Shown here in pieces: positions 1-8,156 of a stretch of DNA of 64,000 nt. The DNA lies in contig NZ_JAKRGF010000003.1 of assembly GCF_022347685.1 (NCBI RefSeq), positions 186,001-250,000 on the forward strand, read 5' to 3'. The notes beneath the pieces were generated by a model, which was not told where the DNA came from, made no database searches, and saw only the letters and a list, made by a program, of their open reading frames with translations. The position numbers and the translations under genes are program-made. Source of the DNA: Thalassobius sp. Cn5-15 (GTDB taxonomy: Bacteria; Pseudomonadota; Alphaproteobacteria; Rhodobacterales; Rhodobacteraceae). The stretch's first letter is position 1, and every line of letters starts with the position of its first letter.

Positions 1-853
1 AAGAAACGCCCCTAACCCACTGCTGTTTCATGAAAATTTAGAGCCCACTTTAGTCAAAAAGGTTAACACACAATGTGCAGCTTACCCGCGAAGGTTAAAT
101 TGCGCAGACTTAACATGATCTGAGGCGGCAGGATTTGTATCGCCCGACAGGATAATCGGGGGTCCCCAGCTGCCTTTATCCGCAACGTTTGGCCCACTGC
201 TGCCTCAGATGTCACCGCCAAACGCAGGAAGACGCGGGCGCAGTGTCTCACTGACAGGTGTAATTTTTTGGATTCGATCCTGTTATTCCGGCCCGGGATT
301 TCCAAACGCGTCACCGCAACAACCGCTGAAAGCGATGCGGAATCAAAGGCGGCAAGGAGATTGCAGAAATTATCCCGCAGGACGCGCCCTTGATCATCGA
401 GGCGCTGATTCTGCGCAATGACACCGACAGCGTGCATTTGGACCAGCACGCGTTCATCCACCTCCCGACGTTTCATCAGCGCAGCACACCGGTGCTGGAT
501 AGAGAGATGATCTATCTCGCGGCGGGTTCACTCCACAACGCAACCAATGCCAACACCCCCAGAAGTCCACATCGCCCGCATCAACCTGACTCAGTTTCCG
601 GGCTTCGTCCCAACGTCGGGGGCACCTGCAGAACTTCTGGTCGCACCCCAACAAAGGACATTTCTCCAGTATCTGACGATGCCAACCATCGACGCCATGT
701 AATGCGCCCTGCGCGAGGACTGATCAATCTGTAGCCCGCTCACCGATCAGCCGCATCAATCAGTCACTGTGATCCACGCCAATCACAAATGATCATTTCA
801 CATGCGCTCTCCTTGGCCTTAGCCTGTGGTCAAGACAACGATAGGGAACGCAT
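1..853. other. Left-edge stretch with no recognisable gene
   Basis: No reading frame here has a credible family signature, ribosome binding site and codon usage together. Short frames exist on both strands (for example 63-476 minus and 390-734 plus), but their translations look like low-quality, His- and Arg-rich shadows. The plus frame around 345-530 reads a little more protein-like (GGKEIAEIIPQDAPLIIEA) before degenerating, so a decayed gene remnant is possible. The last 60 bases carry the Shine-Dalgarno of the next gene. Confidence 0.5.
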
Positions 854-1732
854 ATGACCTATAATCTGATCATTGGGGACCGAAGCTTTTCCAGCTGGTC
901 CCTGCGCGGCTGGCTGATGCTGGAAAAGTTCGACCTCGATTTCCGCACAACTGACCTCAGCCTTTATGATGGCAGCTACCGTGCGGTGCTGGCGCCGATG
1001 GCCCCTGCCAAGTTTCTGCCGGTGCTGGTCTGCCCCGATGGTACCGTGATGGGCGAAACAATGGCCATCGCCGAGGAATTGAACAGCCGTCACCCAGAGG
1101 CGGGCATGTGGCCCGCTGATCCGCAGGCCCGTGCCTTTGCGCGCTGGATTTCGGCAGAGATGTGTGCAGGGTTCATGGGGCTGCGCAGTGCCTGCCCAAT
1201 GCAGTTGCTGCACCAATATATGGATTTCCCTGTCAACGATGACGTCAAGGACGATCTGGACCGCGTGCAGGATCTATGGGTCCGCGCGCGCAAACGCTTC
1301 GGCGCGGAGGGACCGTGGTTGTTCGGACAATACAGCCTAGCGGATGCGTTTTTCGCCCCTGTCGCGGCGCGGATTGCCGGCCACGGCCTGCCCGTAGATG
1401 AGGTTGCAGCGCATTATGTGACGACCGTTCTGGCAGATCCCAGTTTCCGTCGTTGGCGCGCGCTGGGGCTTACAAAATCCTATGATCCTGTGCCTTACGC
1501 CATGGACCACCCCACCCGCCCATGGCCGGGCCCGGCCCCGCTGGCGGCACAGGCAGTTACAGGCGCCGATGCGGTGAACAAAGCCTGCCCCTACTCGGGC
1601 GACGCAATCACCCATTGCCTGACACTGGACGGCGTAACCTACGGCTTCTGCAACGAAGTCTGCCGCGATAAAACAGTCGCAGATCCCGAAGCATGGCCAG
1701 CCTTCATGGATTTGGTCGCCACACACAGTTAA
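854..1732 (+). CDS. Glutathione S-transferase with C-terminal YHS-like Cys motif
   Basis: The 292-residue protein has a thioredoxin-fold N-terminal GST domain (about 1-82) with a Ser-rich active-site loop (RSFSSWS, residues 10-16), the cis-Pro (FLPVL, Pro56) and the glutathione-binding Glu68. An all-helical C-terminal domain follows (about 90-225) with the N-capping region SLADAFF (161-167). GSTs conjugate or reduce substrates with glutathione in the cytoplasm. Unusually, residues 245-285 add a module with Cys245, Cys255, Cys266 and Cys270 (ACPYSGD...GFCNEVC) resembling a YHS/TRASH-type metal-binding motif. AGGGA lies just upstream of the ATG. Substrate unknown. Confidence 0.85.
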   Translation: MTYNLIIGDRSFSSWSLRGWLMLEKFDLDFRTTDLSLYDGSYRAVLAPMAPAKFLPVLVCPDGTVMGETMAIAEELNSRHPEAGMWPADPQARAFARWISAEMCAGFMGLRSACPMQLLHQYMDFPVNDDVKDDLDRVQDLWVRARKRFGAEGPWLFGQYSLADAFFAPVAARIAGHGLPVDEVAAHYVTTVLADPSFRRWRALGLTKSYDPVPYAMDHPTRPWPGPAPLAAQAVTGADAVNKACPYSGDAITHCLTLDGVTYGFCNEVCRDKTVADPEAWPAFMDLVATHS

Positions 1733-1809
1733 CCCACGATTTGCGTTGTTAACACATCAGTAACCCCTCCTGCGTTAGGCTATTCGATGTTGAGCGCAGG
1801 AGGGAAATC

Positions 1810-3330
1810 ATGGTCGCGCGGGCCTATACCGTGGCCTTTGAAGGGGTCGCCGCCCGCCGGGTTGAGGTGCAGTGCGCCCTGTCTCCGGGCATGCCTGGCT
1901 TTTCCATCGTCGGCCTGCCGGACAAAGCGGTGTCAGAGGCACGCGACCGGCTGCGCGCCGCCTTCTCCGCCCTCGCCATCGCGCTACCGTCGAAGAAAAT
2001 TACCATCAACCTTTCCCCCGCTGACCTGCCCAAAGAAGGCAGCCATTTCGACCTGCCCATCGCGGTCGCACTACTGGCTGCGCTGGAGATTATCCCCCCC
2101 GACGCGGCAGAGGCGGTGACTGCCTTGGGCGAACTGTCCCTTGATGGAAAACTGATGCCAGTGATCGGCGCCTTGCCTGCCGCCATGGGCGCGGCTGAAG
2201 AGGACCGCGCGCTGCTCTGCCCTGCGGCCTCTGGACCAGAGGCCGCTTGGGTCGGCGCTTGTCAGGTGATCGCCGCGCCGACACTCTCCGATGTGGTGCG
2301 CCACTTCACCGGCCAATCCCCCCTGCCCCCTGCCTCACCGGGAGAGGTAACAGCACCAGCGCATCACCGCTGCCTGCGCGATGTGAAGGGGCAGGAACGC
2401 GCCAAACGCGCGTTGGAAATCGCCGCAGCTGGCCGCCACCACTTGCTGATGAGCGGTCCGCCAGGGTCGGGAAAATCCATGCTGGCCGCACGTCTACCCG
2501 GCATTCTACCGCCGCTAGAGCCGACAGAGGCACTGCAAACCTCGATGATCCATTCCCTTGCAGGATTGTTGACCGAAGGCGGTATTTCGCGTGAACGCCC
2601 CTTCCGCGAACCCCATCACACCGCGTCAATGGCGGCCATCGTCGGCGGTGGACGAAATGCCAAGCCGGGGGAAATCTCTCTGGCCCATAACGGCGTGTTG
2701 TTTCTGGACGAACTGCCAGAATTTAACCGGTCCGTTCTGGAAACCCTGCGCCAACCGATCGAAACCGGCGAGGTGATGATCAGCCGTGCCAATGCCCATG
2801 TGAGCTACCCCTGCCGTTTCATGCTGGTGGCGGCGGCCAATCCCTGCCGCTGTGGCCACCTGACCGATCCGGCCCGTGCCTGCAACCGCGCGCCTGCCTG
2901 CGGCGAGGATTACATGGGGCGGATAAGCGGGCCGCTTCTTGACCGGTTTGATCTGCGCCTGGAGGTGCCCCCGGTCGCCTACACCGATCTTGATCTGCCC
3001 GCGTCCGGCGATCCGTCCTCAGTGGTGCGCGACCGCGTCGCCACCGCCCGCATGCGACAAGCCGCGCGATTTGTCGACATGGGCACCAACACCCTACACT
3101 TAAACGCCGACCTGAATGGTGAGATGTTAGAGGCAGCCGCCCGCCCCGATGAGGCTGGACGGCAGTTGCTGACACAGGTTGCAGACCGCTTCGGCCTCAC
3201 CGCGCGAGGCTATCATCGGGTGCTGCGCGTCGCCCGCACCATCGCAGATCTGGAGGGCGCCGAGGTCGTGCTGCGCCACCACGTGGCAGAGGCAATCAGC
3301 TACCGCCTGATCGCACCGGTCACTGCTTAG
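1810..3330 (+). CDS. comM: YifB/ComM family Mg-chelatase-like AAA+ ATPase
   Basis: The 506-residue protein matches the full-length ComM/YifB family: an N-terminal Lon-protease-like fold (about 1-165), then a Mg-chelatase-type AAA+ module with Walker A GPPGSGKS (216-223) and Walker B LFLDEL (297-302). A Cys cluster (NPCRCGH... and ACNRAPAC, about 345-364) is typical of the family. In naturally competent bacteria ComM is a hexameric helicase promoting branch migration during integration of transformed DNA. The start is set by AGGAGGG six bases before the ATG. Its TAG overlaps the stop of the convergent hydrolase gene. Confidence 0.93.
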   Translation: MVARAYTVAFEGVAARRVEVQCALSPGMPGFSIVGLPDKAVSEARDRLRAAFSALAIALPSKKITINLSPADLPKEGSHFDLPIAVALLAALEIIPPDAAEAVTALGELSLDGKLMPVIGALPAAMGAAEEDRALLCPAASGPEAAWVGACQVIAAPTLSDVVRHFTGQSPLPPASPGEVTAPAHHRCLRDVKGQERAKRALEIAAAGRHHLLMSGPPGSGKSMLAARLPGILPPLEPTEALQTSMIHSLAGLLTEGGISRERPFREPHHTASMAAIVGGGRNAKPGEISLAHNGVLFLDELPEFNRSVLETLRQPIETGEVMISRANAHVSYPCRFMLVAAANPCRCGHLTDPARACNRAPACGEDYMGRISGPLLDRFDLRLEVPPVAYTDLDLPASGDPSSVVRDRVATARMRQAARFVDMGTNTLHLNADLNGEMLEAAARPDEAGRQLLTQVADRFGLTARGYHRVLRVARTIADLEGAEVVLRHHVAEAISYRLIAPVTA

Positions 3331-4232
3331 CCCTGAGCCGCGATGAAATCCGCAATCTGCCTTAGCGCCTGTCGCGCCTCGGGTACCCAACCATCCAGAA
3401 TGTGCCAGACATGCGGTGCCTCAGGCCATTCCTGCAAACCTGCGTCCGCACCTGTTGCGCGCAATTTCTCCGCCATCCGACGACTGTCATCGCGCAGGAT
3501 TTCACTCTCTGACACCTGCATCAATACCGGTGGGCAATTAGGAAACTCCGCAAACAGCGGGGAAATGCGCGGATCCTCCGGCACCAGATCCCCCAAAACC
3601 AGTCTCGCCAGAAACGGCCCGCGATCCCCGGGAAACATGTGATCCCGCTCGGCATTCTCCTGCACCGACAAACCGCTGAACGTCAGATCGCAAAACGGCG
3701 CAATGGCAAAAACCGCCGCCGGTTGCAGCCCCGCCTGACACAGCTCTGCCAACAAAGACAGGGCCAGACCACCGCCAGCACTGTCGCCGCCCAGAACGAC
3801 CTGATCGGGACGATATCCCTTGGCTAACAGATGATCAAAAGCTGCGCGCGCATCCTGCAATGCAGCAGGCGCAGGGCACTCCGGCGCCAAACGGTAGCTG
3901 GGGACAAAGGCCCGCATGCCGGTCATCCGCGCCAAACGCGCGACCATATGCATATGGGTCTGCGGACTACCCGCGATGTAGCCCCCGCCGTGCAGATACA
4001 ACAACACCCGATCTGCATGCACCAGACTGGCGCCGATCCAAAGCGCCGACGCGGGCGCAGTCGCCGCCATATATTGCACCGGCAACACATGGGTATGCGG
4101 CACAGTGCGGCACCACAACCGCGCCGCGCGGGCAAAATGGCGACGCACCAATTGCGGATCAGTCGCATGCTGCAACCGCGCCCGTACCCCACGGCGCAGC
4201 AGCCCGCCAATCAGGCGCAACTGCCAGCTCAT
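3327..4232 (-). CDS. Alpha/beta hydrolase (HSL-type esterase/lipase)
   Basis: The hormone-sensitive-lipase class is shown by the oxyanion-hole motif HGGGYIAGS and the nucleophile elbow GDSAGGGL. A Ser-Asp-His triad is completed by the late segments CPPVLMQVSESEILRDD and APHVWHI. Such enzymes hydrolyse short acyl esters; the natural substrate cannot be read from the sequence. I start at MSWQLRL (301 residues); an alternative ATG at 4262 would add ten residues. The gene lies 43 bases downstream of gshB on the same strand, so cotranscription is likely. Its TAA overlaps the stop of comM on the other strand. Confidence 0.85.
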   Translation of the reverse strand: MSWQLRLIGGLLRRGVRARLQHATDPQLVRRHFARAARLWCRTVPHTHVLPVQYMAATAPASALWIGASLVHADRVLLYLHGGGYIAGSPQTHMHMVARLARMTGMRAFVPSYRLAPECPAPAALQDARAAFDHLLAKGYRPDQVVLGGDSAGGGLALSLLAELCQAGLQPAAVFAIAPFCDLTFSGLSVQENAERDHMFPGDRGPFLARLVLGDLVPEDPRISPLFAEFPNCPPVLMQVSESEILRDDSRRMAEKLRATGADAGLQEWPEAPHVWHILDGWVPEARQALRQIADFIAAQG

Positions 4233-4275
4233 CTGGGTCGAATTAGGACCCGTTGCCGCCATCCCATCAGCCGTT

Positions 4276-5214
4276 TTAATGTGCGCGTTTTGCCTCAATC
4301 GCATCCCAGATCTTCGCAGCGGTGTTGGTGCCATCAAAATGCTCCAACTCCTGAATCCCGGTGGGAGAGGTTACATTAATCTCCGTCAGGTAATCACCAA
4401 TCACGTCGATACCGACGAAAATCTGGCCCTTTTCACGCAGAAGCGGGCCAATACGCTCACAAATCTCAAGATCCCGCGCAGTAAGGCCAACCTTTTCCGG
4501 GCGACCGCCCGCGTGCATATTGGACCGCGTTTCACCGGCCAGCGGCACACGGTTGATCGCCCCCACAGGTTCGCCATCAACCAGAATAACCCGCTTATCC
4601 CCGTTGGAGACATCGGGCAGGAATTTCTGCACGATCAGCGGCTCACGGCTGACGCTGGTGAACAATTCATGCAGCGAGGTCAGGTTGCGATCCTCTGCGG
4701 TCAGACGGAAAACACCGGCACCGCCGTTTCCGTAAAGCGGTTTCAGGATGATATCGCCATGTTTTTCCTTGAACGCGCGAATGGTTTCCAGATCACGGGC
4801 AATGGCGGTGGGCGGCGTCAGATCAGGGAAATCCAGTACCAGCAGTTTTTCAGGATAGTTACGCACCCAGAAAGGATCATTGACCACCAGCGTATCAGGG
4901 TGGATACGATCCAAGAGATGGGTGGTGGTGATGTAGAACATGTCAAAAGGTGGATCCTGACGCAGCCAAACGACATCAAAGGTGGACAGGTCCACCGCTT
5001 GCTGATCACCAAGGGCGTAGTGGTCGCCCTCAACCCGCTGCACGGTCAACGGCCAGCCGCGCGCCATCACCCGCCCCTCTTGGTAAAAAAGTTGTTCAGG
5101 TGTGTAGTAGAATAATTCATGCCCGCGCGCCTGCGCCTCTAGCGCAATGCGGAAGGTGCTGTCTGCGTTGATATCAATGGGACCAATCGGGTCCATCTGA
5201 AAGGCGATTTTCAT
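4276..5214 (-). CDS. gshB: Glutathione synthetase
   Basis: About 312 residues with the prokaryotic GshB layout: an N-terminal domain beginning [20 protein letters not shown], then an ATP-grasp domain with the glycine-rich loop [11 protein letters not shown] and the metal/phosphate segment [20 protein letters not shown]. It joins gamma-glutamylcysteine and glycine with ATP, the last step of glutathione synthesis, in the cytoplasm. The ATG at 5214 is preferred over an in-frame GTG three codons upstream because AGGTGG sits five bases before it. It is grouped with yraN and rsmI on the minus strand, an arrangement common in alphaproteobacteria. Confidence 0.95.
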   Translation of the reverse strand: MKIAFQMDPIGPIDINADSTFRIALEAQARGHELFYYTPEQLFYQEGRVMARGWPLTVQRVEGDHYALGDQQAVDLSTFDVVWLRQDPPFDMFYITTTHLLDRIHPDTLVVNDPFWVRNYPEKLLVLDFPDLTPPTAIARDLETIRAFKEKHGDIILKPLYGNGGAGVFRLTAEDRNLTSLHELFTSVSREPLIVQKFLPDVSNGDKRVILVDGEPVGAINRVPLAGETRSNMHAGGRPEKVGLTARDLEICERIGPLLREKGQIFVGIDVIGDYLTEINVTSPTGIQELEHFDGTNTAAKIWDAIEAKRAH

Positions 5215-5391
5215 CTTTGCCACCTGTGCTGGTCTACCATCTGATCAGGCCTGAAAAATCACGGCCTGAAAAAGCCGCGTCAAAACACGGGCCCTCCCCC
5301 GATACATGACCCAAGCCTTGCGCAGTGGCAAACCAGAAATCACATTGCCCACGCACAGGTGATCTGCACACGCCCCGCCTAGATGCCACAT

Positions 5392-5808
5392 TCAGGTATC
5401 AAAAATCACCCCCTCAAGGAGCGAAATGTCCCCGATCCCATCAACCAGAGCTACGTCAAACCGCATGTCTGTGAACGGTCCCGCACCGCAGTCGCCCAGA
5501 TATTCCTGCGCGGCCCGCATCAAACGGCGCTGCTGGCGACACCCCAGATGTTGCAGGGCGCGATCAAAGGTTTTGGACTGTTTCACCTCAACAAAGATAA
5601 AGCCCGGAACGGCGGGATGACGCAGGATCAGGTCAATTTCACCAGCCTTCCCGCGCCAACGCGCCTCACAGGTTTCATAGCCGCGCCGCGAATAGTGGAT
5701 ACCAACCTGATCCTCCGCCGCAAGGCCCGCCAGATAGGCCAATTGTCCGCGTTGCTGCCGCTGAGTGGGCGCGACCTCTGCCTTAAAATCAAAACATAAC
5801 TGCGCCAT
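5392..5808 (-). CDS. yraN: YraN/UPF0102 family endonuclease-like protein
   Basis: The 138-residue protein has the UPF0102 core: RRGYETCEARWRGKAGEIDL and VEVKQSK, giving the restriction-endonuclease-like E-x-D...E-x-K residues (Glu57, Asp59, Glu74, Lys76). The family sits in the Holliday-junction-resolvase fold, but a cellular role is not firmly established. It follows rsmI by about 33 bases and is probably cotranscribed. The E. coli order rsmI (yraL), lpoA (yraM), yraN supports the name and matches the LpoA-like gene divergent here. Confidence 0.88.
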   Translation of the reverse strand: MAQLCFDFKAEVAPTQRQQRGQLAYLAGLAAEDQVGIHYSRRGYETCEARWRGKAGEIDLILRHPAVPGFIFVEVKQSKTFDRALQHLGCRQQRRLMRAAQEYLGDCGAGPFTDMRFDVALVDGIGDISLLEGVIFDT

Positions 5809-5841
5809 AGCCCACCGAATGAATTGCGTTTAAGTGTTCTG

Positions 5842-6705
5842 CTAAGTGTTCTGCGACAGCGCCAAAGCCATTTGGTAGATTTTGCGCCGTTTGATACCAG
5901 TGCGTTCCGCCAAAGCGTCGGACGCATCACGCACCGACATCTCCTTCAGCAGCAATTGCAATTTCATTTCTAGATCAACTTCGCTAATATTTGGTGAACG
6001 GGCGCGATCAATCACCACAACGATTTCGCCTTTCAGCGTCCGCTCTGCGCAGATTGCGGCCAGTTCTGACAGTGTCCCGCGCAGAACCTCTTCGAATTTC
6101 TTGGTCAACTCGCGGCACACGGCGACCTCGCGTGCTTCTCCCATCACATCTGCCGCGTCCGCCAGCATGGCAGCGATCCGCTTTGGACTTTCGTAAAAGG
6201 CAACTGTGGCAGGGACATCACACAGCTCTTCCAGCATTTTGCGCCGCGCGCCTTTGGCGTTGGGCAGAAAACCTGCAAACATGAACCGGTCAGTTGGTAA
6301 GCCCGCCAACGTCAGCGCCGTCACCACCGCCGAGGGACCGGGGGCGGAGACAACCGGATGCCCATCCTCCCGCGCAGCGCGAGCCAGATCGAAACCGGGA
6401 TCTGCAACCATAGGCGTACCGGCCTCAGACGCATATGCCAGCGATTTACCCTCCGCAAGAAAGGCCAACAGTCGCGGTCGCATCTGCGCGCCGTTATGGT
6501 CGTGGTACGACAGCAGCGGACGATCGCCAAGGGGCACGCCGTGGATCTCCATCAGGCGGCGCAGGCTGCGGGTATCTTCGGCCACCAGCACGTCAGCGCT
6601 GGCCAGAATATCCAGCGCACGCAAGGTGATATCCCGTGCGGTGCCTATCGGTGTGGCCAGAAGGTACACACCGGGGTCTAGTTTCTTGGGTTGCAGATTC
6701 AGCAC
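5842..6705 (-). CDS. rsmI: 16S rRNA (cytidine1402-2'-O)-methyltransferase
   Basis: This 287-residue protein has the tetrapyrrole-methylase fold of RsmI: GVYLLATPIGTARDITLRAL at the N-terminus, AEDTRSLRRLM, the SYHDHN segment and the SAM-binding YASEAGTPMVADPG. RsmI methylates the ribose of C1402 in 16S rRNA and tunes decoding at the P site. It heads the minus-strand cluster with yraN and gshB and is divergent from the LpoA-like lipoprotein. The C-terminal helical tail (GIKRRKIYQMALALS) is usual in the family. Confidence 0.95.
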   Translation of the reverse strand: MLNLQPKKLDPGVYLLATPIGTARDITLRALDILASADVLVAEDTRSLRRLMEIHGVPLGDRPLLSYHDHNGAQMRPRLLAFLAEGKSLAYASEAGTPMVADPGFDLARAAREDGHPVVSAPGPSAVVTALTLAGLPTDRFMFAGFLPNAKGARRKMLEELCDVPATVAFYESPKRIAAMLADAADVMGEAREVAVCRELTKKFEEVLRGTLSELAAICAERTLKGEIVVVIDRARSPNISEVDLEMKLQLLLKEMSVRDASDALAERTGIKRRKIYQMALALSQNT

Positions 6706-6789
6706 TGGACCCGCCTCTTCCTGTGTTTATTATCGCGCGCAAAATCTTATTTGCGCATTTTCTCCGGTCCCGAAGGAGCCGTATCCCTA

Positions 6790-8010
6790 ATGTTCGCCGT
6801 TTTCCGCAGTGCCCGCAAGTCCACCCGCCCGCAAGCTTTTGAGGTCGTACGCAAGGCCTGCCGTCGGGTCGCACGCCCGCTCTTCACTGCTCTTTCTCTG
6901 GCGGCGATTGCCGCCTGTACACCCGGAACTTTCCCGACTGTGCCTGGCATTGATACCAACCGTCCTGTGACCGTGGCCCTTTTGGTACCCGGTGGTAGCG
7001 ACAATGCAGGTGATCAAATTCTTGCCCGCAGCCTGCAAAACGCCGCGCGTTTGGCGATTGCCGATCTGGAAGGTGTTGATATCAATCTGCGGGTCTACAA
7101 CACCGCGGGCGACCCGACGCAGGCCGCAACACAGGCGGTCACTGCGGTCTCCGACGGGGCGAAAATCATTTTGGGACCGGTGTATTCCGCCTCAGCCAAT
7201 GCCGTTGCGGTTGCCGTGGCCCCAAGCGGTGTGAACGTTTTGTCATTCTCCAACAACGCCCAAGTTGCCGGTGGCAACCTGTTCATCCTGGGCCCGACTT
7301 TCCAGAACACCGCAGAGCGCCTGATCGACTACGCCGCCAAGCAAGGCAAGGCCAATGTGGTCGTCGCGCATGACACGTCGGTGGCGGGTAATCTGGCACG
7401 CGCCGCAATCACCGATGCCGTAAATCGCAATGCCGGTGCCACGATGGTGCAGGCTGTGGGATATGAACGTTCTCAACAAGGGGTCATTCAAGCGATCCCC
7501 GCAATCCGTTCGGCTGTGAAGAGCGGCGGCGATGCGGTATTTTTCAATGCCAACTCCGAAGGCGCACTGTCGCTGATCACTCAGCTACTGGATGAATCAG
7601 GCGTCGATCCCGCCGAAACCCAGTACATCGGCCTGACCCGCTGGGACGTGCCGCCGCAGACCCTGGAGTTGCCCAGCGTTCAGGGCGGTTGGTTCGCCAA
7701 GCCCGATCCGGTCCTGACCCAGCAGTTCAGCAACCGCTACCGCGCTGCCTATGGCTCCGCCCCTCACCCCATCGGCGGGTTGGCCTATGACGGCATGGCC
7801 GCGATTGGCGCGCTTCTTAAAGACGGCAACCGCGATGCGCTGACCATCGGTGCGCTGACCCAACGGGCCGGTTTCCAAGGCGTAAACGGCATCTTCCGCC
7901 TGCGTTTTGACGGCACCAACGAACGCGGCCTGGCAGTGGCACAGATCCAAGACAAACAGGTTGTGATCGTCGACCCCGCCCCGCGCAGCTTTGGCGCTGC
8001 AGGGTTCTAA
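6790..8010 (+). CDS. LpoA-like penicillin-binding-protein activator lipoprotein
   Basis: The product is 406 residues. A basic N-terminus and hydrophobic stretch end in a lipobox (LAAIAAC, Cys43), so it should be a lipoprotein. The rest is a periplasmic type-1 binding-protein fold (VTVALLVPGGSDNAGD, then ILGPVYSASANAVA, and a C-terminal lobe). Proteins of this kind beside rsmI are annotated as penicillin-binding-protein activators, after E. coli LpoA, which stimulates PBP1a. The ATG at 6790 is chosen because AAGGAG lies 11 bases upstream. Direct PBP activation is inferred from context; an amino-acid-binding role remains possible. Confidence 0.82.
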   Translation: MFAVFRSARKSTRPQAFEVVRKACRRVARPLFTALSLAAIAACTPGTFPTVPGIDTNRPVTVALLVPGGSDNAGDQILARSLQNAARLAIADLEGVDINLRVYNTAGDPTQAATQAVTAVSDGAKIILGPVYSASANAVAVAVAPSGVNVLSFSNNAQVAGGNLFILGPTFQNTAERLIDYAAKQGKANVVVAHDTSVAGNLARAAITDAVNRNAGATMVQAVGYERSQQGVIQAIPAIRSAVKSGGDAVFFNANSEGALSLITQLLDESGVDPAETQYIGLTRWDVPPQTLELPSVQGGWFAKPDPVLTQQFSNRYRAAYGSAPHPIGGLAYDGMAAIGALLKDGNRDALTIGALTQRAGFQGVNGIFRLRFDGTNERGLAVAQIQDKQVVIVDPAPRSFGAAGF

Positions 8011-8019
8011 TCATCGTAG

Positions 8020-8043
8020 CGGGGGCCTTTGCGCCCCCGTTTA
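8020..8043 (+). terminator. Hairpin terminator after LpoA-like gene
   Basis: CGGGGGC and GCCCCCG form a seven-base-pair GC stem with a six-base loop, followed by GTTTA, ten bases beyond the stop codon. The U-run is short, so termination may be partial. Confidence 0.6.
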
Positions 8044-8156
8044 CCTTTGGGCGCCGCGGGCCTGCCTGACCCCACTGATCCCACCCTTCCGCGCGTCCTG
8101 CGCGATCACACACCTGCCTGCCCGCTGCGGGGAGGCGCCGCCAAGACAAAGGCACC

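Noticed and set aside
63-476. 137-codon minus frame at the window edge
   Set aside because: No Shine-Dalgarno or recognisable family; composition unlike neighbours.
1729-1753. Two TTAAC motifs suggesting a CtrA site
   Set aside because: The spacing between TTAA half-sites is 16 bases, not the seven expected for CtrA.
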